Below the pieces are notes generated by a model that was not told the origin of the DNA, did no database searches, and was given only the letters and a program-made list of their open reading frames with translations. From contig ONHQ01000011.1 in NCBI GenBank assembly GCA_900317685.1, forward strand, positions 1-64,000: 64,000 nt of DNA, in the 5' to 3' direction. The first letter of the stretch is position 1; each line of letters begins with the position of its first letter. Below, in pieces: positions 1-7,552 of this stretch. This stretch comes from an uncultured Prevotella sp. GTDB lineage: Bacteria; Bacteroidota; Bacteroidia; Bacteroidales; Bacteroidaceae. The translations under genes and the position numbers were made by a program.

Positions 1-25
1 TCAGAAGCCTTCTTCTAAAGACTAA

Positions 26-59
26 AAAAGGGACCTGCCCAAGCGGACAGGTCCCTTTT
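26..59 (-). terminator. Intrinsic terminator of ppdK
   Basis: Twelve-bp perfect stem (26-37 pairs with 48-59) with a 10-nt loop. It lies 20 nt beyond the ppdK stop. Read on the minus strand it ends in a run of T, as expected for a Rho-independent terminator of the leftward gene. Confidence 0.85.
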
Positions 60-78
60 ACTTATATCAGAGTGATGA

Positions 79-2811
79 TTACTCCTCAACGGCGGCCTGA
101 GCGGCAGCCAGACGGGCGATAGGCACACGGAACGGTGAACAGCTCACGTAGTCGAGGCCCACACGATGGCAGAACTTCACTGATGAAGGCTCGCCACCAT
201 GCTCACCGCAAATACCGCACTTCAGGTCAGGACGCGTAGAGCGGCCCTTCTCCACTGCCATGCGGATCAGCTGGCCCACGCCACGCTGGTCGAGCACCTG
301 GAACGGATCGACATCGAGGATCTTCTTCTCAAGGTATGACGGCAGGAAGCTGGCGATGTCGTCGCGGCTATAGCCAAACGTCATCTGTGTCAAGTCATTG
401 GTGCCGAAGCTGAAGTACTCTGCCTTCTGGGCGATGAGGTCTGCTGTCAAGGCAGCGCGCGGCACCTCGATCATCGTACCAATCTTGAACGGAATCTCCA
501 CGCCTTCTTCGGCGAAGAGTTTCGCGGCGGTCTCGCGGATGACCTTCTCCTGGGCGTCGAGCTCATTGACGATACCCACCAACGGCACCATGATCTCAGG
601 ACGGGGATCGAGGCCTTCCTTTTTCAACTGGATGGCGGCACCGAGGATAGCGCGTGTCTGCATGGCCGTGATCTCGGGGAACGTGTTGCCCAGACGGCAG
701 CCACGAAGGCCGAGCATCGGGTTGTGCTCACTCAGACTCTGCACGCGGTCCTGGATCACCTTCACGCTGACACCCATCTCCTGAGCCATAGCCTCCTGGC
801 CTTTCAGGTCGTGGGGTACGAACTCGTGGAGAGGCGGGTCGAGTAGACGGATGTTCACCGGCATGCCGTCCATGCACTTTAAGATGCCATAGAAGTCCTG
901 CTTCTGATAGGGCAGCAGTTTGGCGAGGGCTTTCTCGCGGCCTTCCTTGCTGTCGGCGAGGATCATCTCACGCATGGCTTTGATCTTCTCGTTCTCGAAG
1001 AACATGTGCTCGGTACGGCACAGGCCGATACCCACGGCACCGAAGTTGCGGGCCACCTCAGCGTCGTGAGGCGTGTCGGCATTGGTGCGGACGACGAGAT
1101 GCGTGTATTTGTTGCAAAGCTTCATCAGCTCAGCGAAGTCACCTGTGACCTCAGCAGGACGTGTCTTCACCTCACCGAAGTACACCTCACCGGTAGAACC
1201 GTTGAGAGAGATATAGTCACCCTCGTGAAGTACAGTGCCGTCGATCTCTACGGTGCGGGCCTTGTAGTCGACATTGATGGCACCGGCACCACTGACGCAG
1301 CACTTGCCCATACCACGGGCTACCACAGCAGCGTGCGATGTCATACCACCGCGAGCCGTCAGAATACCTTCTGCGGCGCTCATGCCGGCGAGGTCCTCAG
1401 GCGATGTCTCGATACGTACCATCACCACCTGATGGCCGTCGGCGTGCCATTTCTCAGCATCATCGGCGAAGAACACGATCTGTCCACAGGCAGCACCCGG
1501 CGATGCGGGAAGTCCGCGTGTGAGCACACGGGCCTGAGCCTTGGCCTCCTTGTCGAAGACCGGGTGAAGCAGTTCGTCGAGTTTGTTGGGCTCGCAGCGC
1601 TCCAGAGCTGTCTTCTCGTCGATGAGTCCCTCACGCAGCAGATCCATGGCGATCTTCACCATTGCCGTACCCGTGCGCTTGCCGTTGCGGGTCTGGAGGA
1701 ACCAGAGTTTGCCCTCCTGCACGGTGAACTCCATGTCCTGCATATCGTTGTAGTGCTTCTCGAGCTTGTCCTGCAGGTCGTTGAGCTGTGCATAGATATT
1801 TGGCATAGACTCCTCCATAGAAGGATATTTGCTGGCGCGTGTAGCCTCGTCGATGCCCTGCTGCTTAGCCCAGCGGAGCGAACCTTCCTTGGTGATCTGC
1901 TGCGGCGTGCGGATACCGGCGACAACGTCCTCACCCTGTGCGTTGACAAGGTACTCACCGTTGAAGCGGTTCTCGCCCGTGGCAGCGTCGCGGCTGAAGC
2001 AGACACCCGTGGCAGAGGTGTTGCCCATGTTGCCGAAGACCATAGCCATGACGGTAACTGCCGTACCCCACTCTTGTGGGATGCCCTCCATCTTGCGGTA
2101 GAGGATGGCGCGGTCGTTCATCCAAGAGTCGAAGACAGCGCAGATGGCGCCCCAAAGTTGCTCCATCGGGTCGGAGGGGAACTCACGACCGGTGCGCTCC
2201 TTGATATAGTCCTTGAAGAGGACGACGAGGCTCTTCAGCTCGTCGGTGTTCATCTCATTGTCGAGACGGATGCCGCGCTGAGCCTTTACTTTCTGAATGA
2301 TAGCCTCGAAGGGATCGATATCTTCCTTGTTGACGGGCTTCATGCCGAGGACCACGTCGCCGTACATCTGCACGAAGCGGCGGTAGCTGTCGTAGGCGAA
2401 GCGCTCGTTGCCGGTCTTGGCAGCCAGTCCCTTGACGACCTCATCGTTGAGACCGAGGTTGAGGATGGTGTCCATCATACCCGGCATAGAGGCACGCGCA
2501 CCGGAGCGCACGCTGACCAGAAGCGGATTCTTGGCATCGCCAAACTTCAGTCCCATGAGCTCCTCGACGTGTTTCACGCCATTGACAACGTCGTCCTTGA
2601 GCAAAGCGACCACGTCGGCCTTGCCCTTCTCAAAGTATTCGTTGCAGACATCTGTGGTGATGGTGAATCCCGGTGGCACAGGCACACCGATCAAATTCAT
2701 CTCGGCCAGGTTGGCACCTTTGCCACCAAGAAGGTTGCGCATGTCGGCACGGCCTTCAGCCTTACCGTTTCCAAAGAGATAAACTCTCTTCTCGCTCGTT
2801 TTTTCACTCAT
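79..2811 (-). CDS. ppdK: Pyruvate, phosphate dikinase
   Basis: Cytoplasmic enzyme interconverting pyruvate, ATP and phosphate with phosphoenolpyruvate, AMP and pyrophosphate, a reversible step at the PEP-pyruvate node of anaerobic Bacteroidota. The 910 residues match the usual full-length family. Visible in order are an N-terminal ATP-grasp region (GGKGANLAEM near residue 28), the phosphohistidine motif GGMTSHAA with His493, and the C-terminal TIM-barrel domain with the catalytic CGICGEHGGEP segment (Cys868). The gene is monocistronic: it has its own promoter at 2871-2900 and a terminator directly after the stop. The long open frames on the opposite strand are shadows of this gene's codon bias. 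Identification is very secure. Confidence 0.97.
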   Translation of the reverse strand: MSEKTSEKRVYLFGNGKAEGRADMRNLLGGKGANLAEMNLIGVPVPPGFTITTDVCNEYFEKGKADVVALLKDDVVNGVKHVEELMGLKFGDAKNPLLVSVRSGARASMPGMMDTILNLGLNDEVVKGLAAKTGNERFAYDSYRRFVQMYGDVVLGMKPVNKEDIDPFEAIIQKVKAQRGIRLDNEMNTDELKSLVVLFKDYIKERTGREFPSDPMEQLWGAICAVFDSWMNDRAILYRKMEGIPQEWGTAVTVMAMVFGNMGNTSATGVCFSRDAATGENRFNGEYLVNAQGEDVVAGIRTPQQITKEGSLRWAKQQGIDEATRASKYPSMEESMPNIYAQLNDLQDKLEKHYNDMQDMEFTVQEGKLWFLQTRNGKRTGTAMVKIAMDLLREGLIDEKTALERCEPNKLDELLHPVFDKEAKAQARVLTRGLPASPGAACGQIVFFADDAEKWHADGHQVVMVRIETSPEDLAGMSAAEGILTARGGMTSHAAVVARGMGKCCVSGAGAINVDYKARTVEIDGTVLHEGDYISLNGSTGEVYFGEVKTRPAEVTGDFAELMKLCNKYTHLVVRTNADTPHDAEVARNFGAVGIGLCRTEHMFFENEKIKAMREMILADSKEGREKALAKLLPYQKQDFYGILKCMDGMPVNIRLLDPPLHEFVPHDLKGQEAMAQEMGVSVKVIQDRVQSLSEHNPMLGLRGCRLGNTFPEITAMQTRAILGAAIQLKKEGLDPRPEIMVPLVGIVNELDAQEKVIRETAAKLFAEEGVEIPFKIGTMIEVPRAALTADLIAQKAEYFSFGTNDLTQMTFGYSRDDIASFLPSYLEKKILDVDPFQVLDQRGVGQLIRMAVEKGRSTRPDLKCGICGEHGGEPSSVKFCHRVGLDYVSCSPFRVPIARLAAAQAAVEE

Positions 2812-2870
2812 AGTTAATAGGTGTTGTATATATTATATGTTAAAATCGCAATGTTGGGATTTAGATATTG

Positions 2871-2900
2871 CAAAGATAGTGTTTTGTCATTAAACTACAA
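2871..2900 (-). promoter_or_regulatory. Bacteroidota-type promoter of ppdK
   Basis: On the minus strand TTG (2898-2900) is followed after 19 nt by TATCTTTG (2871-2878), matching the Bacteroidota primary-sigma pattern TTG / TAnnTTTG. The expected transcript start is near 2864, giving a leader of about 50 nt. The rest of the 2812-3098 gap shows only the terminator at 3018-3045. Confidence 0.75.
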
Positions 2901-3017
2901 AGAGAAACAGCGAAAAAATGACATCTTGACTTTACAAAACCGCTGTTTGCGCTAACAAAGCGCGAAAAGTGTCAGAAAGTAGGAGGTGGTTAGTACGGGA
3001 AGAGGCAGAAAAAGTAA

Positions 3018-3045
3018 AGGGGAGCAACCTCACGGCTGCTCCCCT
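3018..3045 (-). terminator. Terminator after the surface-protein / small-protein pair
   Basis: Nine-bp GC-rich stem (3018-3026 with 3037-3045). On the minus strand it is followed by TTTACTTTTTC. It lies about 50 nt beyond the stop of the 75-residue gene and would end that operon. Confidence 0.75.
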
Positions 3046-3098
3046 CCCTTGTTAATTACAGATTCGAAATAATCTCAATGAACAGGTATGATTTCCAA

Positions 3099-3326
3099 TT
3101 ATTCGTCCCAAGTAGTCCAGGCGTTATAGCCTACATGCTTGGCACAAGCGTCATCGTCGTCGTCACTGGCATCATTGTCACCGGGTGCCTCGCCCACGAA
3201 TTCCATATCACCTGTGACTGCAGATCCAGTGATCTCTTTGCCATCATCTTTCGATGTGACGAGGAAACTGCTTTCGGCTTCTAAGACGATGAGGGTAGCG
3301 ACGGGTTGTATATATTTCTTTTTCAT
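3099..3326 (-). CDS. Small acidic protein of unknown function (75 aa)
   Basis: No function is recognised. The protein starts MKKKYIQP, has no signal peptide or membrane segment, and is very acidic in its second half, with a DASDDDDDA stretch. It ends in an aromatic-acidic segment, YNAWTTWDE. From memory, small Prevotella proteins beginning MKK-x-Y-x-x-P and ending in a Trp/Asp-rich motif are common but uncharacterised; that resemblance is recollection, not a search result. It starts 18 nt after the stop of the 810-residue surface protein, with a terminator behind it, so the two are probably co-transcribed. It could be a partner, a modified-peptide precursor, or simply a conserved small protein. 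Confidence 0.6.
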   Translation of the reverse strand: MKKKYIQPVATLIVLEAESSFLVTSKDDGKEITGSAVTGDMEFVGEAPGDNDASDDDDDACAKHVGYNAWTTWDE

Positions 3327-3344
3327 TGCTGTTCTTTTTATTCT

Positions 3345-5777
3345 TTAGTGGTTGATGATCACTTTGTGATCATTGATGATATACATTCCTCTCGGCAATC
3401 CTTTGGTGTCACCATTCTCTCTTACAAGCTGGCCTTGAAGGTTGTAAATGCCTTTCGCGTGGCTTTGCTCTTGGCTTACCACTGAGATGGCCGTCGTAGA
3501 GTCATCGTCGAACATCGGCTGTTCGTCGAAATAGAAGGCAATCTTGGCATTGCTGGTGCTGGCATGGAAGTATGTTTCATAATCGCTCGGCTGGATCTGT
3601 AAGCTTGAACCGAGGTACATGTACCAGTGATATCCCTTAATGCTTTTTCCACCATTCTTGATCGTATTGTCACCTACCCAATAGAAGTCCTGGTGCATCT
3701 CATTGTTGTGATGGTCGTTTTTGCGGTTCAAAAGGATGACAGCATACTTTGGCAATTGAGGGATCTTGCTGTAAGTGCCCACCATGGTGAACTGTCCGCA
3801 TGTGATATATCCGTTGCCATAATTTATTCCTGTTTCGTTTGTTTTTGTGCTACGCAATGACAGGTCGACGTTATTGAAGACATATTCTTCCTTGATGCCT
3901 TCGTCGTCCATGATCTTCAGCATCTGTGGCTCATTGGCGTTGATGATAGTAGCTGACGTGAGGAAGATCTTCTTGTACTTTGTTGTATAACTGCTCTCGG
4001 CTGGGTCGTCGTTGATATCCGATCTCTCGAACCGTCCGACGAGACAGTTGGGACCGAAGGCTTCGTTGATTTGAGCTTTGTTGAGCGAGAAAGGGAACAT
4101 GATCGTAGCCCATTTGCCTTTGGAGAACTTACGTTTCAAGTGTACATTGACGTTGGGCTCGTCACCGATTGTCGTGGTGACGGCATTCTCGTCAAGGTAG
4201 ACATCGTGGTTCCTTACGCCAGATGTATTTTTGTCGTAATAGATATTGCTGGCAGTGAAGCCTTTTCCACGCAGAGCCAGCCAGTACCATTTCGGATCCT
4301 TTGTGCCGTCGGACTTAGTCACCCATGTGTTGATCTTCTCGACATCTGCTGCAGTCAGTGCATATTCAATGACCTGAGTAGCGGTAGACAATGATATCTT
4401 TTTGCTTAAGTCGCACAAACGGTCTGCAACTTCAGTACTTTTGTTGTCACCGAAGAGTTGAAACTGATATTCGGCTCCGCTTTGAACATTGCTCACCGGG
4501 ATACGGATGGTGTCGCCAACCATCACGTTGCCAAGACCGAGGATGTTGCGGGTGTAGACACCGATATAAGTCTTGCGGTCAGACTCTGTCTCTGTTGTAG
4601 ATGTGGCATCACTCCATGAATTGTCTGTGGCAAAGGTCTTGTTTTCGCCACTAATCTCGATGTTCTGTCGCTCCGACCAAACCTTAGCCAATGACACCTT
4701 TCTGATGGTGGCGTCACGGGCGATGATCTGTACGATACAATCGCTATTTTTATTGATAGCATCCAAAGTCTCCTGATCAATGGTGAAGACGGCGTCGGTG
4801 TTCATATAGTCCCAACCTTTGTCGATGAGCTTCTCTGGTCTGTCAGTCGTGCCTTTGATGACCTGGAAGTAAACCTGGCTGGTCTCGTCTTCGGTCTGCT
4901 TCAGATTCGTCTTGCTCATATTGTCATTGGTCGGATAACCGGTATAGACATCAGCTGTTGTCTTGTCACTGATAGGAGTAGTGAAAACACGTATCTGGAA
5001 ACCAGCCTTGGCATTTGTGAAAAGGCTCTTGTCGAGTACGATGGCGCTCTTCCACCAGTCATTGTCGCTGCTATATTTGGGACCACCGACAGTCAGCGAG
5101 TTAGTGGAATTAGCACCGGGGAAGACTGCATAGGGGTCGACAACATTGACTCCCTGATAAGTGACGCCACGACCGGCAAGCGTGATTCCTGAGTTTTGGA
5201 GCTTCTTCAGTATATCGGAGGTAAGGCGCACACGGAATTTTCCCGGCGCCAAGGTCATCGTTACATTGGAAATCGAATTCTCGTTGGGATAGTATTTGAC
5301 GTCGAAAGAACCATTGAAGAGAGACTTGTTTTCGTCGTTGGTGTTGAGATCGGGATAGTGAGTGCCACTTCCAATGTTGTTAGTGATGAAACACATGTTG
5401 CTGACAATATTCGGATGTGAGGTGTCTGTTCCGTCATCATACCGAGCGTTGATCTCCAGCAAGCTGCCGGTTTTGGTGGTGGAGAATGCTTCCGGCACGA
5501 TCCACTCAAACTGTCCGTTATCTGTCATATTGCCTCCATGGTTGAAGGTGATGGGGAAATTTTTAGTTTCTGTGTCACTTCCAGCCCAATAGGGGACAGA
5601 GCTCACCCCATGCCTGGTGAACTCATTCTTAGTCACGAGGTGCAGTGCCACGCTGTGTTCGTAAGGCTCCGATGTGGAGTGGAGCACAGTGTGGATGCTT
5701 TGCGCTCTGACGCTTGCGACATTGCCGATCGCGAGTGCAGCCACTATGAGCATGCATTCTGGTTTTAGATTTCTCAT
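3345..5777 (-). CDS. Secreted surface protein with C-terminal sorting-like tail (810 aa)
   Basis: Large exported protein of unknown function. A signal peptide is visible (MRNLKPECMLIVAALAIGNV, then Ala-Gln near residue 26). The body is rich in Asn, Thr, Ser and aromatic residues, as in beta-sandwich surface proteins. The last ~35 residues (GIYNLQGQLVREN..., then LPRGMYIINDHKVIINH) resemble the short C-terminal tails of many Prevotella surface proteins, thought to act in export or anchoring. GldH, encoded at 49.1 kb, fits a type IX secretion or gliding apparatus, but no other component lies here. The gene has a -7 box at 5920-5927 and CAATAA hexamer repeats directly before its ATG. No catalytic motif was recognised. 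Confidence 0.75.
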   Translation of the reverse strand: MRNLKPECMLIVAALAIGNVASVRAQSIHTVLHSTSEPYEHSVALHLVTKNEFTRHGVSSVPYWAGSDTETKNFPITFNHGGNMTDNGQFEWIVPEAFSTTKTGSLLEINARYDDGTDTSHPNIVSNMCFITNNIGSGTHYPDLNTNDENKSLFNGSFDVKYYPNENSISNVTMTLAPGKFRVRLTSDILKKLQNSGITLAGRGVTYQGVNVVDPYAVFPGANSTNSLTVGGPKYSSDNDWWKSAIVLDKSLFTNAKAGFQIRVFTTPISDKTTADVYTGYPTNDNMSKTNLKQTEDETSQVYFQVIKGTTDRPEKLIDKGWDYMNTDAVFTIDQETLDAINKNSDCIVQIIARDATIRKVSLAKVWSERQNIEISGENKTFATDNSWSDATSTTETESDRKTYIGVYTRNILGLGNVMVGDTIRIPVSNVQSGAEYQFQLFGDNKSTEVADRLCDLSKKISLSTATQVIEYALTAADVEKINTWVTKSDGTKDPKWYWLALRGKGFTASNIYYDKNTSGVRNHDVYLDENAVTTTIGDEPNVNVHLKRKFSKGKWATIMFPFSLNKAQINEAFGPNCLVGRFERSDINDDPAESSYTTKYKKIFLTSATIINANEPQMLKIMDDEGIKEEYVFNNVDLSLRSTKTNETGINYGNGYITCGQFTMVGTYSKIPQLPKYAVILLNRKNDHHNNEMHQDFYWVGDNTIKNGGKSIKGYHWYMYLGSSLQIQPSDYETYFHASTSNAKIAFYFDEQPMFDDDSTTAISVVSQEQSHAKGIYNLQGQLVRENGDTKGLPRGMYIINDHKVIINH

Positions 5778-5783
5778 TTTGTT

Positions 5784-5808
5784 GTTATTGTTATTGTTAT
5801 TGTTATTG
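5784..5808 (-). repeat. Hexamer tandem repeat just upstream of the surface-protein start
   Basis: About four tandem copies of the hexamer TTATTG on the plus strand (CAATAA in the mRNA), ending a few bases before the ATG at 5777. The leader beside the start codon is therefore A-rich and unstructured. Copy number may be variable. Confidence 0.75.
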
Positions 5809-5919
5809 ATTCGACTCGGTGAAGGTTTCTTATCAGTTAGGGTGCTGAGTTAGTTAAGTTGTATCCTTCGATGGTCTTTTTACCCAAAAGCTTTCACAAG
5901 CTTCTGTTTCTTTTGACTG

Positions 5920-5927
5920 CAAAATTA
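5920..5927 (-). promoter_or_regulatory. -7 box of the surface-protein gene
   Basis: TAATTTTG on the minus strand fits TAnnTTTG. No clear TTG lies at the expected -33 distance, so the promoter is weak or activator-dependent. The implied leader is about 135 nt and includes the hexamer repeats. Confidence 0.5.
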
Positions 5928-6076
5928 CTGAAAATAGAGATGCGGGCGTAATACTAAATTTGCAAAAACTTACATTATGTTCCAAAAGTGATGGTGTTAT
6001 TGAGCTTTTGTTGACTTGTCTGATAAAAAAGTATCAATAGTAAGGATGCTTGAAAAGCATAAAACGGCGTTGATGC

Positions 6077-6107
6077 TTGTGGCTTTAAAATAATTTCTGT
6101 ATCTTTG
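6077..6107 (+). promoter_or_regulatory. Bacteroidota-type promoter of the sugar permease
   Basis: TTG (6077-6079), a 20-nt spacer, then TATCTTTG (6100-6107). The 401-bp divergent gap 5778-6178 holds this promoter, the opposite -7 box and the AT-rich element at 6135-6154. Confidence 0.75.
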
Positions 6108-6134
6108 CGTTTGTTAAGTCAGAAACAACAAAGG

Positions 6135-6154
6135 TACACATTATTATATATAGG
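6135..6154 (+). repeat. Dispersed AT-rich element, copy in the permease leader
   Basis: Sequence TACACATTATTATATATAGG lies between the promoter and the ATG at 6179. Flanking bases make TACAC...GTGTA ends, so it could form a weak hairpin. Near-identical copies lie at 12512-12534, 50473-50492 and 50517-50537, with a tandem array at 21411-21495. Confidence 0.55.
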
Positions 6155-6178
6155 TGTAATATTAAGAGCTTCTTCATC

Positions 6179-7438
6179 ATGGAAAGTATTCAATCAGAAG
6201 ATATGCAGACACAGCATGTGGAGGAAAAAACAGACAAAAGACGTGCAGCACTGACCAGCCGCAGTTATCTCTTGCCCTTCATCCTCGTCACCTCACTCTT
6301 CTTTCTTTGGGGCTTCGCCCGTGCCATCCTCGACGTGCTCAACAAGCATTTCCAGAATGCACTCAACATCTCCATCACGCAGTCGTCACTCATACAGGTG
6401 ACGACCTATCTCGGCTACTTCATCATGGCCATACCGGCTGGTTGGTTCATCAACCGTCGTGGCTATCGTCTTGGTGTGGTCTTCGGCCTGCTGCTCTTTG
6501 GCATCGGTGCTCTGCTCTTCATTCCCGGTGCTGAGGCCGGTACGTTCTACGCCTATCTCGGTGCCCTGTTTATCATCGGATGCGGTCTCGTCTTCCTGGA
6601 GACATCGGCCAATCCATACGTCACGGAACTCGGTGACCCGCGCACGGCAACAAGCCGACTCAACCTCAGCCAGTCGTTCAATGGACTGGGATCGCTGAGC
6701 GCTACCTTCCTCATCGGACAGTTTCTCTTCAACGGCACTGACCGTGGCGGCAACATCGTCATTCCCTATACCGTGCTGGGCATCGTGGTGCTGATCATCG
6801 CTGTGGTGTTCTCACGCGTACATCTTCCTGAGATCAAGCATCAGGTGACCGAGGAAGACCGTTCGCAGGGCACGCGCATCATGAAGCTCTTCCGCCATCA
6901 TCCGATGTTTGTCTTCGGACTCTTCTCGCTTTTGGCCTACGAGGTAGCGGAGATCTCGATCAACAGCTACTTCATCAACTATGTCACCGGCAAGGGATGG
7001 ATGAGCGACAACACAGCCTCTGTCGTGCTCACCGTAGCTTTGGCCTTCTTCATGGTCGGTCGCTTTGTGGGCAGTTGGATCATGCGGAAAGTCCCTGCCG
7101 AGCGTATGCTCCTCTACTGCGCCATAGGCAGTGTGGTGTGCATCGGACTGGTAATGCTCAACCTCGGTATGATCTCGATGGTGGCTCTGGTGTGCAACTA
7201 TGTCTTCGAGGCGATCATGTTCCCCACGATCTTCTCTCTGGCACTGCGCGGCTTGGGCAATCTGACGAAGAGCGCCTCGTCGCTGCTGATGATGACGCCG
7301 ATCGGTGGCTGCGGCTTCTTGCTGATGAGCCTTATCGCTGATGCCACCCACATGATGAGCATGCCGTTTATCATTCCGTTCATCGGCTATTTCGTCGTGT
7401 TGCTGTTTGCCTCGGAGCTGACAAGGAAAAAAGAGTAG
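6179..7438 (+). CDS. fucP: Sugar:H+ symporter, FucP family MFS permease
   Basis: Inner-membrane major-facilitator permease of 419 residues, close to the family norm, with twelve hydrophobic segments expected. It carries the FucP hallmark FFLWGFARAILDVLN, in which Asp52 corresponds to the conserved proton-coupling aspartate, and FLETSANPYVTE with Glu141, the second conserved acidic residue. The family imports L-fucose, glucose/galactose or related sugars by proton symport; which sugar applies here cannot be read from sequence. No fucose catabolic genes are adjacent, so the symbol denotes family rather than substrate. The gene has its own promoter and an AT-rich leader element. A repeat (7439-7498) begins directly after the stop. 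Confidence 0.88.
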   Translation: MESIQSEDMQTQHVEEKTDKRRAALTSRSYLLPFILVTSLFFLWGFARAILDVLNKHFQNALNISITQSSLIQVTTYLGYFIMAIPAGWFINRRGYRLGVVFGLLLFGIGALLFIPGAEAGTFYAYLGALFIIGCGLVFLETSANPYVTELGDPRTATSRLNLSQSFNGLGSLSATFLIGQFLFNGTDRGGNIVIPYTVLGIVVLIIAVVFSRVHLPEIKHQVTEEDRSQGTRIMKLFRHHPMFVFGLFSLLAYEVAEISINSYFINYVTGKGWMSDNTASVVLTVALAFFMVGRFVGSWIMRKVPAERMLLYCAIGSVVCIGLVMLNLGMISMVALVCNYVFEAIMFPTIFSLALRGLGNLTKSASSLLMMTPIGGCGFLLMSLIADATHMMSMPFIIPFIGYFVVLLFASELTRKKE

Positions 7439-7500
7439 CCTCACCCCCGTACCCCCTCTACAGCCTCACCCCCGTACCCCCTCTCCCAAGGAGAGGGGAG
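7439..7500 (+). repeat. Direct repeat plus hairpin after the permease stop
   Basis: A 21-bp C-rich unit (CCTCACCCCCGTACCCCCTCT) occurs twice, at 7439-7459 and 7464-7484. The second copy runs into a 9-bp hairpin with a CAA loop (7478-7498). The first copy starts immediately after the TAG stop of the permease gene. It resembles a REP-like intergenic element of a different family from the 34-bp one. Confidence 0.7.
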
Positions 7501-7552
7501 TGAAATGCTTCAAGGGGGTCATCACTCATCATTCAACATTCATCATTGCCCA

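Noticed and set aside
1006..2817. 603-codon open frame on the plus strand
   Set aside because: It is antisense to ppdK and arises from its GC-rich third codon positions; the peptide has no domain and ppdK is beyond doubt.
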